Source of the DNA: Fibrobacterota bacterium
Lineage (GTDB): Bacteria; Fibrobacterota; Chitinivibrionia; Chitinivibrionales; Chitinispirillaceae
Assembly: GCA_023436145.1 (NCBI GenBank)
Contig: JAEZKP010000104.1
Span: 1 to 64,000 of the forward strand
Reading direction: 5' to 3'
DNA: 64,000 nucleotides
Shown here: positions 26,757 through 35,775 of the stretch, one piece after another
Numbering within the stretch: position 1 is the stretch's first letter
Layout of the letters: every line of letters starts with the position of its first letter
The notes under the pieces: model-generated
Told to the model about the DNA's origin: nothing
Databases searched by the model: none
What the model saw: the letters and a program-made list of their open reading frames with translations, nothing else
Made by a program: the position numbers and the translations under genes

Positions 26757-28163
26757 TTATAAATAACGTTGAATAAGACCTTTTTCTCTTATTACCGGCC
26801 TGGCAATAGACATCATCACTACGCCACTTTTAAAAATGGTCACTGTCCCGGTAGACTCGCTGATAGTTATAGCCAAAGCATTGGTACAAGCAGTAATCCC
26901 CGCAGCTGCAGCATGACGAGCGCCAAAACCTCCAGGCAAGGGGGGTAACTCCTCAGTTAACTGCGGGCGCAGATAACTCCCGGCAGATAAAACTATTCCA
27001 TCACCGGTTATAACAAAGGCCCCATCTATACTGGCAAATTCTTTGATGGTTTCCACCAGTCCCGGATCCAGAATATTTCTTTCCGCTTCGCTATAACCTC
27101 TGAAAGGATTAATAATAAGCTGCCTGACTGATGCATTGACAGAATTAGTATCGCCCAATACAAAAATCGTCCCCACAGGTTTACCTTCCCTGCCTTCAAC
27201 TGCAATTTCCTGAGCCAGGCCGATTATTCTTTCCAAAACCTCAGGTTTAACATCGGGCGGTACAATAGACTGAGCACTTGTGAAGAAAAATTCATACTCC
27301 ATTGCTACATCGATAGCAACGATAGTATCAAAAACAGCATTTTTGGAATTTCCGGACAGACAGATTACTCTGGATTCCCTTCCTATAAGGTTACGGGAAA
27401 GGGCAAGTAAAATTCCAATTTTAATCTGCCCGGTACGTGATGCCGGAATTGAGGGGACCTGTATGAGTCCGGCAATTCTGCGATTCCGTGCCAGCTCAAA
27501 CCGGGCTTTATTGCTTGTGACTATAATCAGTTTAGGTTTCAATCTGAATTGATCGATAAAATCGTTTTCACGCACAGTATCTGCAAAAATCATTATGGCA
27601 TTTGCTTTAGTGTCCCTGGCAAGATTTACAGCTGCAGAAATGATCGGATTGACAATTTTCCTGGTTACGCTCTTAGGAGTCTTCTCTTCGGTAGACGGAT
27701 GCTTAAGCGATGCTATTATTTTGTTAAGATCAACCGGAGATTCAAATGATAGTATCTGCTCCCTCACAGCATCGGTTTTAAAGAAGGTAGCCAGCTCGGA
27801 TAAAATTTGAATCTGCTTATTGTTATCAGCCTCTTCCTGAGCAATCAGCAAAACTATCACATGGGCCAGAGCACCACGCGCAGCATCATATTTGATGCCA
27901 CTTAAACTCCTCCCCACCGCGATAACAAACTCCTCCTTTATCGGTCCGCGTGCCTGTGGCAGAGCCAACCCCTGTCCGATAAAGGTAGAGGATGCTTCCT
28001 CCCTCTTGAGAATTTCCTCAATGATAGCCTTCTGTTTACGGACATCGAGCGCCTTAAAAAGTACAAGCGATAACTCCTTTAACGCCTCTACTTTATCCTC
28101 CGATTTAAGATCTATTACGGTAGGAATAGTAAGATACTGCTCAAATGTCACACTCACCCCCAA
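26757..28163 (-). CDS. diadenylate cyclase with PTS IIA-like and PK_C-like domains
   Basis: A 468-residue three-domain protein predicted to make c-di-AMP. Residues 1-155 have the fold signature of a fructose-type PTS IIA domain (EEASSTFIGQGLALPQARG). The phosphorylatable His of LPHAR is Gln70, and the second conserved His near 116 is also absent. Residues 165-290 resemble the pyruvate-kinase C-terminal-like domain of archaeal DacZ. Residues 300-468 are a DAC/DisA_N domain with DGAF (380-383) and GARHAAA (414-420). The usual RHR is RHA here. The start is uncertain: TTG at 28163 abuts the upstream stop, and GTG codons follow at 28157 and 28151. It is directly behind a PlsB-like acyltransferase with no gap, so the two are coupled. 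Confidence 0.82.
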   Translation of the reverse strand: MGVSVTFEQYLTIPTVIDLKSEDKVEALKELSLVLFKALDVRKQKAIIEEILKREEASSTFIGQGLALPQARGPIKEEFVIAVGRSLSGIKYDAARGALAHVIVLLIAQEEADNNKQIQILSELATFFKTDAVREQILSFESPVDLNKIIASLKHPSTEEKTPKSVTRKIVNPIISAAVNLARDTKANAIMIFADTVRENDFIDQFRLKPKLIIVTSNKARFELARNRRIAGLIQVPSIPASRTGQIKIGILLALSRNLIGRESRVICLSGNSKNAVFDTIVAIDVAMEYEFFFTSAQSIVPPDVKPEVLERIIGLAQEIAVEGREGKPVGTIFVLGDTNSVNASVRQLIINPFRGYSEAERNILDPGLVETIKEFASIDGAFVITGDGIVLSAGSYLRPQLTEELPPLPGGFGARHAAAAGITACTNALAITISESTGTVTIFKSGVVMMSIARPVIREKGLIQRYL

Positions 28164-29261
28164 CTATATAGTTGCACTATAATAATCAACTATAAACGGT
28201 TTCCTGACAGTTATTTCTTCTCCGATACAGATTGCCTTTTGCTTTAATAAGGAATGAAGTCCCTGCTTCACTATGTCTGTAGCTTCATGGTTTTTTAATT
28301 GTTCAGTATTACGATGATAACTTTCGAGTTTTTCAATTAGCAAGTTTATCTCTGCTTCCATCTTTTGCACTGTGTCATTACCATTTTTAAGTAAAAAAGC
28401 GACCAGATGAACCGGTAAAATCCGATACAGGCAAAGAAACTCCTTCTGCAAATACAAACTCACCTGCTGCATCGAAACCCGATGAGCTGAGAATTCATCT
28501 CTGGCATTTTCAATGCGATTCTTCTCAATATCCACAATAGAACGCACAGAAACCGGTGCCTTATAATCGATGTAGGCATTGCCAAACTTCTTTTTGCCTC
28601 CTTTGTTCAAAAACAACGGAAGGTAAGCCAGCAAATCCGCCCCGAAGTAATACGCAGAACCGATTATCCGCTTAAAGTAGGGATTACTTTTCTTTTTTAA
28701 CTGCTTGCCCTTTAAAAGTAAATCAAAATAGGGAAGATCCGGGATAAATTCATACGAAACAGCAATTGGTACAATGTGTACATCCCGACTGAGGTCCTTG
28801 GCTTGCGCAAGTACGGCTGCACCTAAAATTCCATTCTTCAACTCAAGCATGGCACCGGAATAACTTCTTCCACCCTCAGGAAAAACAATTATCGGTTCAC
28901 CCCTGTCCAGCATGGATATAACACTGTCACAGAGTTTACGTACGTAATTTCTCTCGAAACCGTTATCCCTGGATACTGCGAAAGCTCCAAAAGAGGTAAA
29001 CCTGGAACCCACGTAAGGGAGCCTGGTAAGGTTATCTCCAGCTGCAAAACGCATCTCCTTAAAACCTTTTTTATGCAATTCATAGCCTACCAGTATGTAG
29101 TCAATATGACTGCGATGAGTGCAGGCAAACATCAGTGGATACTTCTGATACTCAGAAACATCCAATTGCGGCCCGCACAGGTTTATTGAAGAATAATATT
29201 TTTCAAAGAAACTATCTAACTGATCAGAAACAGCACAAATAGCCTGATGAAAAGAACTCAT
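28164..29261 (-). CDS. glycerol-3-phosphate acyltransferase-like (PlsB-type) protein
   Basis: A 365-residue acyltransferase starting at the first ATG (29261); a longer TTG-initiated frame is possible but reads as non-conserved sequence. Motif I HRSHID (49-54) has the HX4D catalytic pair. Motif III FPEGGRSYSG matches the PlsB-type EGGRS block rather than the PlsC FPEGTRS form. IVPIAVSYEFIPD is motif IV. It should acylate glycerol 3-phosphate or a related acceptor at the inner membrane. At 365 residues it is much shorter than E. coli PlsB (about 800). The diadenylate cyclase follows without a gap. Confidence 0.78.
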   Translation of the reverse strand: MSSFHQAICAVSDQLDSFFEKYYSSINLCGPQLDVSEYQKYPLMFACTHRSHIDYILVGYELHKKGFKEMRFAAGDNLTRLPYVGSRFTSFGAFAVSRDNGFERNYVRKLCDSVISMLDRGEPIIVFPEGGRSYSGAMLELKNGILGAAVLAQAKDLSRDVHIVPIAVSYEFIPDLPYFDLLLKGKQLKKKSNPYFKRIIGSAYYFGADLLAYLPLFLNKGGKKKFGNAYIDYKAPVSVRSIVDIEKNRIENARDEFSAHRVSMQQVSLYLQKEFLCLYRILPVHLVAFLLKNGNDTVQKMEAEINLLIEKLESYHRNTEQLKNHEATDIVKQGLHSLLKQKAICIGEEITVRKPFIVDYYSATI

Positions 29262-29349
29262 GAAACTAACCCTGGAATGACAAATAATATGATAAAATAT
29301 AAAAATAGGATTTGAGGCCAGGAAAAACCAAGCCAATTATAATTACCCC

Positions 29350-29380
29350 AAAAAAAAGAGGAGAGAAGTTCTCTCTCCTC
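29350..29380 (-). terminator. rho-independent terminator after the zinc-finger protein
   Basis: A 9-bp stem (GAGGAGAGA 29358-29366 with 29372-29380) and 5-nt loop, followed on the minus strand by eight T. It ends the transcript of the zinc-finger protein gene before the acyltransferase gene. Confidence 0.85.
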
Positions 29381-29409
29381 CTGAAATTAACAGAATTATA
29401 AAGCCAGCT

Positions 29410-29874
29410 TCAAGCTACATCATCAATTACATCGACATCGATATTTTCATCCTCCACACCGTCTGCACCATGCTCCAGCTCAAAACTCTCACTCTCACTT
29501 TTCATCTGCTCAATAAGATCCTCTCTTCCAATCAACTGCAGATGCCTGATCCGCTTATACTCATTGCGGTGCTCCGGACAATATTTGGGATAAATAAACT
29601 GCCGGGGATAAATTTTGACCTCAAACTGATGGGTACAACCCTCAAGGGCGCAATCCATAACCATAGTAACTACTTCAGTATAGGTGTGCTTGAATGTCTG
29701 ATTCTTTATGTTCACATCTTCCGGCTTTGTTCGTTTTCTTATACGATATCTGTCCTGACGATGCTCGGGACAATATTTGGAAATATGAATGCCAAAAAAA
29801 ATCTTTCCGCATCCAGGATATTGACATTTTTTTTCCCGGAGCTTCTGACGTCGCCGCGATTTTGGTAACTGCAT
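29410..29874 (-). CDS. protein with two CxxxxC...CPEH zinc-finger-like repeats
   Basis: A 154-residue protein I do not recognise. It contains two related units: CQYPGCGKIFF... ending KYCPEHR (residues ~17-40) and CALEGCTHQFE... ending KYCPEHR (~75-105). Each has C-x4-C, then a longer spacer, then C-x2-H, so two zinc sites are likely. The N-terminus is very basic (SRRRQKLREKK), and the last 40 residues are acidic (GVEDENIDVDVIDDVA). That suggests nucleic-acid or ribosome association, by inference. GGAGG precedes the ATG. It is monocistronic, with a strong terminator. Confidence 0.7.
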   Translation of the reverse strand: MQLPKSRRRQKLREKKCQYPGCGKIFFGIHISKYCPEHRQDRYRIRKRTKPEDVNIKNQTFKHTYTEVVTMVMDCALEGCTHQFEVKIYPRQFIYPKYCPEHRNEYKRIRHLQLIGREDLIEQMKSESESFELEHGADGVEDENIDVDVIDDVA

Positions 29875-30046
29875 AAAAAAAATCCTCCACCTCGGAATGG
29901 GGAATTAAAAGAAGATGTGAATTTCAAATCTGATAAAAACTATTGCTCAAAGAGTGTCTATAATATATAGATAATTGGCGCAAAAAGCAAACTATTTATA
30001 GCTCACTCAGAAAAGGTACCTTACTAATCATAATCATACAACCACC

Positions 30047-30289
30047 CTAACCCTTTGTATTTAGCACAATTATAAACACTATTGACACTGGCCTACCACA
30101 AACGTATTTTCCTTGCAAATCCTTTACAGAGAAAACTTTTTCACAATCAGTTCTGAACCCTGCATTTACAAGGTTATAAGCTGATAATCCAATGAATTGC
30201 TTGTACATTACACCAACCCAGATACCATATTTACAATATGCCTGCTGGTGAAATTGTAATACGCTTTCCCATTCTGTTTTATTGGCCAT
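30047..30289 (-). CDS. possible small protein, unknown
   Basis: An 80-codon frame from an ATG at 30289, reading MANKTEWESVLQFHQQAYCK and ending FIIVLNTKG. Composition is protein-like, but there is no clear ribosome site and no recognised domain. Its extension upstream would run antisense into the MCE permease gene, and the ATG lies 20 bases from that gene's start. The 434-base gap 29875-30308 otherwise holds nothing recognised. Confidence 0.3.
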   Translation of the reverse strand: MANKTEWESVLQFHQQAYCKYGIWVGVMYKQFIGLSAYNLVNAGFRTDCEKVFSVKDLQGKYVCGRPVSIVFIIVLNTKG

Positions 30290-30308
30290 CAGATTATCAG
30301 GTTTTTTC

Positions 30309-31391
30309 ATGAACAACCAATCTAAGAGCTCCTGCAACCAGAATAACACCATATTCTTCCCGACAATTCTGGACCGTTTCTGGATAGAAAAATCCAGCCT
30401 TCTAAACCAAAAACCGGATAAAACCCTAATAATCGACCTGTCAAAGACGGAGCGCATCGATTCCGCAGGTTACTGCTTTATACGTCTTCTACATACAATG
30501 CATGAGGAAGGCGGAGGAAAACTGATCATAAGAAACTTATCCCCTGAATTTGAGGAATCTCTTAAAAGCTGGCCCCTCTCAGATCAGTACCAATCTGCTC
30601 AACCGAAAAAAGAAAGTTTTTTAGTACGTACCGGCGATACACTCATTTCCTTCAAGGAAAATGCTTCAAACGCCTTATCCGTTTTAACAGAAATGCTTTA
30701 CTGGGGAACAATTGGCTTATTCAAAAAAAGAGATTTCAAACATGGCGCTCTTGGCGAACAAATGTACCAGTTAGGCTATAATGCATTCGCAATAGTTGGC
30801 CTGCTCTCCTTTTTAATCGGAATTGTGCTGGCGCTTCAAACCGCAATGCAACTGGAGTCCTTCGGTGCAGGAATTTTTCTGGCCCCCCTCATCGGATTAA
30901 CTATGGTAAGAGAGCTTGGCCCGCTACTGACTGCAATAATTCTGGCAGGAAGAACAGGGAGTGCCACAACTGCCGAAATTGCCACTATGGTGGTTGGTGA
31001 GGAACTGGAGGCACTACAAACCATGGGAATTAACCCGGTTCAATATGTAGTAGTACCAAAATTCTGGGCAATAAGCTTCACCATGCCGGTTCTTTCAATA
31101 ATGGCAACTGCTGCAGGTATTCTGGGCGGATTCTTTATCGCCGTTTTTTATCTCGACCTCTCCGCTACTCTTTATTGGAATGAACTGGCAAAAAGTATAC
31201 ACTTCAGAGATTTCTGGGCAGGTTTTGTGAAATCAGTAATTTTTTCCTGGCTTATTATATGGATAGGCTCCTTTTATGGATTCAGAGTGCGAGGGGGAGC
31301 CGAAGCAGTAGGAAAAGAGACTACTGCTTCTGTAGTAACCGGCATATTTATCATTATATTGGCTGATGCCCTATTTTCCTTTGTCCTGTAG
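30309..31391 (+). CDS. mlaE: MCE-type ABC permease with N-terminal STAS domain (MlaE-like)
   Basis: A 360-residue inner-membrane permease. ATG at 30309 is preferred to a TTG 27 bases upstream. Residues ~30-100 form a STAS domain (KTLIIDLSKTERIDSAGYCF) of the kind that exists as separate MlaB in E. coli. Residues ~130-360 are the MlaE/YrbE permease with LAPLIGLTMVRELGPLLTAI, AGRTGSATTAEIATM and about five helices. It is the first gene of a five-gene operon for lipid transport between the membranes. The STAS-permease fusion is known in other phyla. Confidence 0.92.
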   Translation: MNNQSKSSCNQNNTIFFPTILDRFWIEKSSLLNQKPDKTLIIDLSKTERIDSAGYCFIRLLHTMHEEGGGKLIIRNLSPEFEESLKSWPLSDQYQSAQPKKESFLVRTGDTLISFKENASNALSVLTEMLYWGTIGLFKKRDFKHGALGEQMYQLGYNAFAIVGLLSFLIGIVLALQTAMQLESFGAGIFLAPLIGLTMVRELGPLLTAIILAGRTGSATTAEIATMVVGEELEALQTMGINPVQYVVVPKFWAISFTMPVLSIMATAAGILGGFFIAVFYLDLSATLYWNELAKSIHFRDFWAGFVKSVIFSWLIIWIGSFYGFRVRGGAEAVGKETTASVVTGIFIIILADALFSFVL

Positions 31392-31398
31392 GTGATCT

Positions 31399-32202
31399 GT
31401 GTTACAAAACTCTCAAGCAGTTGTACAAATAGAAAATCTGACAGTTCAATATGCAGAACGTACAGTTCTGAACAACATCTCCAGTTTGGTGTATCCTACT
31501 GAAATCAGAGTAATACTGGGGACATCCGGATGTGGGAAAACCACCTTGCTGAAATCAATTATAGGCCTTTTAAAACGCACATCCGGGAATATCCGGATTT
31601 TTGGAACGCTTATTAATGACCAGGATGAGCCCCAAACAGTCGAAGTTTTAAAAAAGGTAGGAGTTTTATTCCAAAACGGAGCACTTCTGGGCTCCCTAAC
31701 CGTTTTAGAGAATGTCGCCTTACCCCTTCAGATGCATACCAGTTTACCTGAGAAAATCATTCGGGACATTGTCCGGCTAAAACTTGAGCAGGTTGACCTT
31801 CCTCATGCTGCTAATCTTTACCCGGGAGAACTTTCAGGAGGAATGAGAAAAAGAGCGGCCCTGGCCAGAGCTCTGGCTCTTGACCCACCACTACTATTCT
31901 GTGACGAACCCTCCGCAGGCCTTGATCCAGTCACTTCTGCCGGCTTGGATGATCTGTTACTGAAATTACGCACTATGCTGGGAATAACTGTTGTAGTTGT
32001 TACGCACGAACTGTATTCTATTGAAAAGATAGCAGACAGCATCACTTTTTTACATAAAGGATCACTTCTTTTTGAAGGCTCCTATAAAGAGGCCGTTAAA
32101 ATTGATCAAGGACCAATAAATGACTTTTTTAAACGGCATGAACCAGATCGCAACCGAAATGACTACTGCAGACTTAATTTCAATCTGGAGACCGAAAAAT
32201 GA
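31399..32202 (+). CDS. mlaF: MCE-type ABC transporter ATPase (MlaF-like)
   Basis: A 267-residue ATP-binding subunit. Walker A GTSGCGKTTL, signature LSGGMRKRAALARAL, Walker B PPLLFCDEPSAGLDP and switch His in VVVTHEL are present. The extended C-terminal tail is typical of MlaF. The start is GTG with TAGGTGATCT upstream, seven bases after the permease stop. It overlaps the MCE gene by ATGA, which implies translational coupling and a fixed complex stoichiometry. Confidence 0.93.
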   Translation: MLQNSQAVVQIENLTVQYAERTVLNNISSLVYPTEIRVILGTSGCGKTTLLKSIIGLLKRTSGNIRIFGTLINDQDEPQTVEVLKKVGVLFQNGALLGSLTVLENVALPLQMHTSLPEKIIRDIVRLKLEQVDLPHAANLYPGELSGGMRKRAALARALALDPPLLFCDEPSAGLDPVTSAGLDDLLLKLRTMLGITVVVVTHELYSIEKIADSITFLHKGSLLFEGSYKEAVKIDQGPINDFFKRHEPDRNRNDYCRLNFNLETEK

Positions 32203-33116
32203 GTATTTCAAGGGCTCAACGCGCCCGGCTGGGTGTGTTCCTGATTACTGGAACCGTTCTACTGCTTCTTTTTGCAGTAATTCCTCTGGGGCTTAAACTC
32301 AACGATAAATACAACGAATATGTGGCCTATTTCCAAGGCGAATCTCTTAGTGGCCTCGAACAGGGAGCAGTGGTAAAATATAGTGGTGTACCTGTAGGGA
32401 AAGTGGAAAAAATTACCTACATTCCCAATGATTTAAGCAAAGTTCGGGTAATTATGAAACTTCAGGCTGACTTTCCCATGAAAGTGGATATGGTAGCAAC
32501 AACAGGGGCTATGGGCATAACCGGGCTCAAATACGTGGAAATCACCGGAGGAACCAATGAATCCCAAATTCTAAAACCGGGATCCGAAATCCCCACCAAA
32601 CAATCTATGATCTCAACTATCACTGGAAAAGCAGAGGTTATTGTGGGTAAAATCGAACTGCTTCTCAACCACCTGACTCAAATCACCAACCCAGACAGTC
32701 TCGCCTCAATAAAAAAAATTCTGGATAACGTAGCCACAATTACCGATGATGTAAAAGATTTTGTCAGTGAATCCCGTCCAAAGATTGACTCAGTAACTTT
32801 TACTACCAACAAAATCATTTCCAAAATCGATGGAATCGCCATGGATGTTAAAGAGTTCACCGGTAATTTTAAAAATGCGGTAAAAGGAGAACAGGTAGCC
32901 GCTACATTTTCCTCCATTGATTCAACTGCACAAGCCCTTAAAGAATTGACAGAAAATCTCTCCCTGATGGTCCGCCAAAGCAGAGAAGATTTCACTATAA
33001 GTTTGCAAAATATCCGGGAAGCCACCGAAAATGCCAATCAGCTGACCAAAGTCCTTTCCGAAAACCCGTCCCTGTTATTAAGAAGTGAAACACAAAGAGA
33101 GAGGGCCATCCGATGA
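32199..33116 (+). CDS. mlaD: MCE domain substrate-binding protein (MlaD-like)
   Basis: A 305-residue protein with one N-terminal transmembrane helix (LGVFLITGTVLLLLFAVIPLG). An MCE domain follows (about 40-125: LSGLEQGAVVKYSGVPVGKV, GAMGITGLKYVEI), then a long helical tail up to 305 with heptad-like repeats. It should form a periplasmic hexamer that conducts phospholipids. It has ATGA overlaps at both ends. It is longer than E. coli MlaD because of the helical tail, which is nearer to the needle-like PqiB/LetB or actinobacterial types. Confidence 0.92.
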   Translation: MSISRAQRARLGVFLITGTVLLLLFAVIPLGLKLNDKYNEYVAYFQGESLSGLEQGAVVKYSGVPVGKVEKITYIPNDLSKVRVIMKLQADFPMKVDMVATTGAMGITGLKYVEITGGTNESQILKPGSEIPTKQSMISTITGKAEVIVGKIELLLNHLTQITNPDSLASIKKILDNVATITDDVKDFVSESRPKIDSVTFTTNKIISKIDGIAMDVKEFTGNFKNAVKGEQVAATFSSIDSTAQALKELTENLSLMVRQSREDFTISLQNIREATENANQLTKVLSENPSLLLRSETQRERAIR

Positions 33117-33808
33117 AAAAATGGATAGTTTACCTTGTGCTCATTGCAATTTCATGTGCTGTCCTTGCCGGATGCGGAAATGTACCTGTAAAGCAGTTTT
33201 ATATCCTTAACTACCTGCCATCCTCAGTACGGGATCGGCTCCATCCCAGTCCCTATCCCTATACCATCCGACTGCGAGAATTGGACATTGAAGAAGCCTA
33301 TAACAGACCGCAAATAGTTTATCGCCAAAGTCCATTTCAGCTCAGATATTATGTGTACCAGGTATGGGCAGTTAAACCTACCCGAATGATCACCGACCTG
33401 CTGCATAAACATCTTGTCACAGCAAACCTAGTCAGCAGCATCATCCGAAGATTTGACGAGGGGCCAAAACCGGATTATGAACTTAACGGCACCATTGAAT
33501 CACTTGAAGAATACGACAGCGAAGAACTCTGGTTTGCCCACATGTGCCTCCGACTCAATCTTGTGCGAATAAAGGATGGAAAAACCATTTATACCCGTCG
33601 TTTCGATCATAGAAAAAAAGTCTTTCAACATGAACCGGAATTCGTCATCCGGGAAATGTCCGCCCTGATGGAATATATCGTTACCCAGGCAATCCATGAC
33701 ATTGATGTAAAACTTGCACAGGAAATGGGTATCCAAACTCCGCAAATCTCCATCGATAGCTCCGCTACCGAGATTTCAGGAGATTCCACCACCAGTACCG
33801 GAGAGTAG
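33113..33808 (+). CDS. ABC-type transport auxiliary lipoprotein (PqiC-like)
   Basis: A 231-residue lipoprotein; the signal peptide ends in the lipobox LAGC (Cys near residue 21). The mature part begins VPVKQFYILNY and contains RLRELDIEEAYNRPQIVYR and LRYYVYQVWAVKP, characteristic of the ABC-transport auxiliary component domain (PqiC/LetC-like). It probably docks the MCE machine to the outer membrane. The C-terminus is Ser/Thr-rich. It overlaps mlaD by ATGA. No MlaC-type shuttle is encoded, so this lipoprotein and the next gene may fill the outer half of the pathway. Confidence 0.85.
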   Translation: MKKWIVYLVLIAISCAVLAGCGNVPVKQFYILNYLPSSVRDRLHPSPYPYTIRLRELDIEEAYNRPQIVYRQSPFQLRYYVYQVWAVKPTRMITDLLHKHLVTANLVSSIIRRFDEGPKPDYELNGTIESLEEYDSEELWFAHMCLRLNLVRIKDGKTIYTRRFDHRKKVFQHEPEFVIREMSALMEYIVTQAIHDIDVKLAQEMGIQTPQISIDSSATEISGDSTTSTGE

Positions 33809-33811
33809 ACA

Positions 33812-35551
33812 ATGATTCCAAAAATAACTGCTTTAGCTCTGCTGGTATCAAATGTCCTGTTTGCAGAACTTCCATCAGATTTACCAGGCGAAGAGATCTC
33901 TCACGAATACCTGAAGTTTTCCATTAAAAAAGACAGTACACTCATCAAATCAACACCTCTTCAAATCCGTGATACATCCGCATGGTTTGAAGCTGTGCAA
34001 AAAACCTGGGAAGCCCCAACATTAGCCGAGCAAATGGCTTCAGTTAAATCAAATGTACCCCTGGGTAAAGGAGGTATTTTCATACCACGATTAACCACCA
34101 GAGGGGGAACAGAGCCGGATTTTGAAATAGTAGATGCAGAAGGCCAGCTGCACGCCTCAGGCGAACCAGGAGAAACCAAAACAGTTGAACCCGGGATATA
34201 CTTTGTAATTTTGGGCAGTGGTTCACAACGTCAGAAAATTGTCAACAAAGTAAAGATCGAAGAATCCAAAACCATACCCTTGATACCCAACTGGTGTGGC
34301 CTTGTAATAGAAACTATCGATACAAATTCTACCCCATTCCGTGGAGAATACGAACTGGTAAACATCACCGATTTTGATCCATATGGTAGAGGCTTTGGAG
34401 CCGATCCTGACAGAGGAGATATGGTTAACACCTGGATATTAAAGCCAGGCACCTACAAAATTCTGGGCAGAGGCGAAAGCTTCAATACGCTGGTCAATTT
34501 TATTACAGTTCGTCTGCTCCCGGGTGAACTCACCAAAGTACTTCTGATCCAGAACCCCGAAAACATGAAAATCATAAGTGGTGGCACAGTAGATATCACC
34601 CCAGGTAAAACAATCACCTCCAACTGGAAGTACGGTGCCAATATCGGCATGACTCTTCAATTCAATGGTGAGACCAACCGTTTGGAAGCCCATAAAAATT
34701 CCATTTCATCCTTTTTAAGTACCCGTTTAAATTTCTGGTTGCGCTTCAATAAAAATCCACTCGAATGGGAATCAACCATCCGTCTGGATGAAGGATTTAA
34801 TCTTTCCGATCTGGATCTCAGTCATCTTACCACCGGCCCCGACGAATTGAGAATACATTCAATTTTTATATGGCGGTTCATTCCATGGTTTGGTCCTTAC
34901 AGCAGAGCAGAACTTCGTACAAATCTCCTTCCCCGCCGGGTTACACTTGATCAATCCCTTTACGGACAATTCTGCCTGGTGGACGATCATAACTATTTCT
35001 CCTCATTTGATTCTGTAAACCAAGTCATTAAACTCAGTTCTCCCTTCTCTCCGCTTACCTTTGATTTTGGCTGCGGAGCAAATTTTGATGCCCTGGACTC
35101 CCGTTTCTTTGAGTTAAAAGTTCAACTGGGAGCTGGAAGCTCTTTCAACCGATTCCCTGACAGATATATAAGTATCAGCGCCAATGAGGTAGACACCAGC
35201 AGTATCGATGCCAACAATCGACCCCTGCTCAATAGCAGCATAATTTTAAGAAGGGAAAACAAGACCCGAATATTTGAATTCGGCCCCCAGACTTCGTTTA
35301 TTGGAAACATCCAGCTTGGCCGAATCGGTACCGCAGGAGCAGAACTCAAGGTTTTTGCACCTGTCGCACCCGAAATGCGTTTTACCAGTCCGGATTTTGA
35401 TTTCTCAGCAACAATTAGCTGGCGGCTCGCCCGCGCAGTAACTCTTGATTATGAGTATGCCTGGCAACTTAAACAACCTGAAAACCTGGATGCCCGTTTA
35501 GATAAGAGCAACCATAATATATGGTTGAGGTTTTCTTTCTCCAGTAAATAA
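33812..35551 (+). CDS. exported outer-membrane-type protein of the MCE operon
   Basis: A 579-residue exported protein (signal peptide MIPKITALALLVSNVLFA). Residues ~90-250 are beta-rich with short repeated hydrophobic strands (GTYKILGRGESFNTLVNF). Residues ~270-579 show alternating strands with aromatic girdles and end in NIWLRFSFSSK, a barrel-like C-terminus. It starts three bases after the lipoprotein stop, so it belongs to the operon. It could be the outer-membrane end of the lipid pathway; this is inferred from position and barrel features, and I recognise no family. Confidence 0.7.
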   Translation: MIPKITALALLVSNVLFAELPSDLPGEEISHEYLKFSIKKDSTLIKSTPLQIRDTSAWFEAVQKTWEAPTLAEQMASVKSNVPLGKGGIFIPRLTTRGGTEPDFEIVDAEGQLHASGEPGETKTVEPGIYFVILGSGSQRQKIVNKVKIEESKTIPLIPNWCGLVIETIDTNSTPFRGEYELVNITDFDPYGRGFGADPDRGDMVNTWILKPGTYKILGRGESFNTLVNFITVRLLPGELTKVLLIQNPENMKIISGGTVDITPGKTITSNWKYGANIGMTLQFNGETNRLEAHKNSISSFLSTRLNFWLRFNKNPLEWESTIRLDEGFNLSDLDLSHLTTGPDELRIHSIFIWRFIPWFGPYSRAELRTNLLPRRVTLDQSLYGQFCLVDDHNYFSSFDSVNQVIKLSSPFSPLTFDFGCGANFDALDSRFFELKVQLGAGSSFNRFPDRYISISANEVDTSSIDANNRPLLNSSIILRRENKTRIFEFGPQTSFIGNIQLGRIGTAGAELKVFAPVAPEMRFTSPDFDFSATISWRLARAVTLDYEYAWQLKQPENLDARLDKSNHNIWLRFSFSSK

Positions 35552-35565
35552 GGTAGGCAGATTGA

Positions 35566-35775
35566 TCATTCGGAGAAATGGTTAAGGGATTCATGCTTCT
35601 GCCGTAAATAACAGGACAACCATCTATGCAAAGCATCAAACTTTATATTTTCAGGAATTATAGTAAGCAGTGCACCATCACCATAGACCTCTTTAATTCC
35701 TGCCTGGCAACTGATATCAAACAGTATTTCCTGAGTTACTGGTAGCTGAATTACAAAATGCCATTTATCACTCAT
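35566..35775 (-). CDS. small protein of unknown function
   Basis: A 69-residue frame from the ATG at 35775 (MSDKWHFVIQLPVTQEILFD). Upstream GTG and ATG codons would add up to 20 residues. The sequence is beta-alpha-like and soluble with no motif I recognise. It is convergent with the MCE operon, ending 14 bases from it, and no terminator is visible between them. Real but hypothetical is the best reading. Confidence 0.45.
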   Translation of the reverse strand: MSDKWHFVIQLPVTQEILFDISCQAGIKEVYGDGALLTIIPENIKFDALHRWLSCYLRQKHESLNHFSE

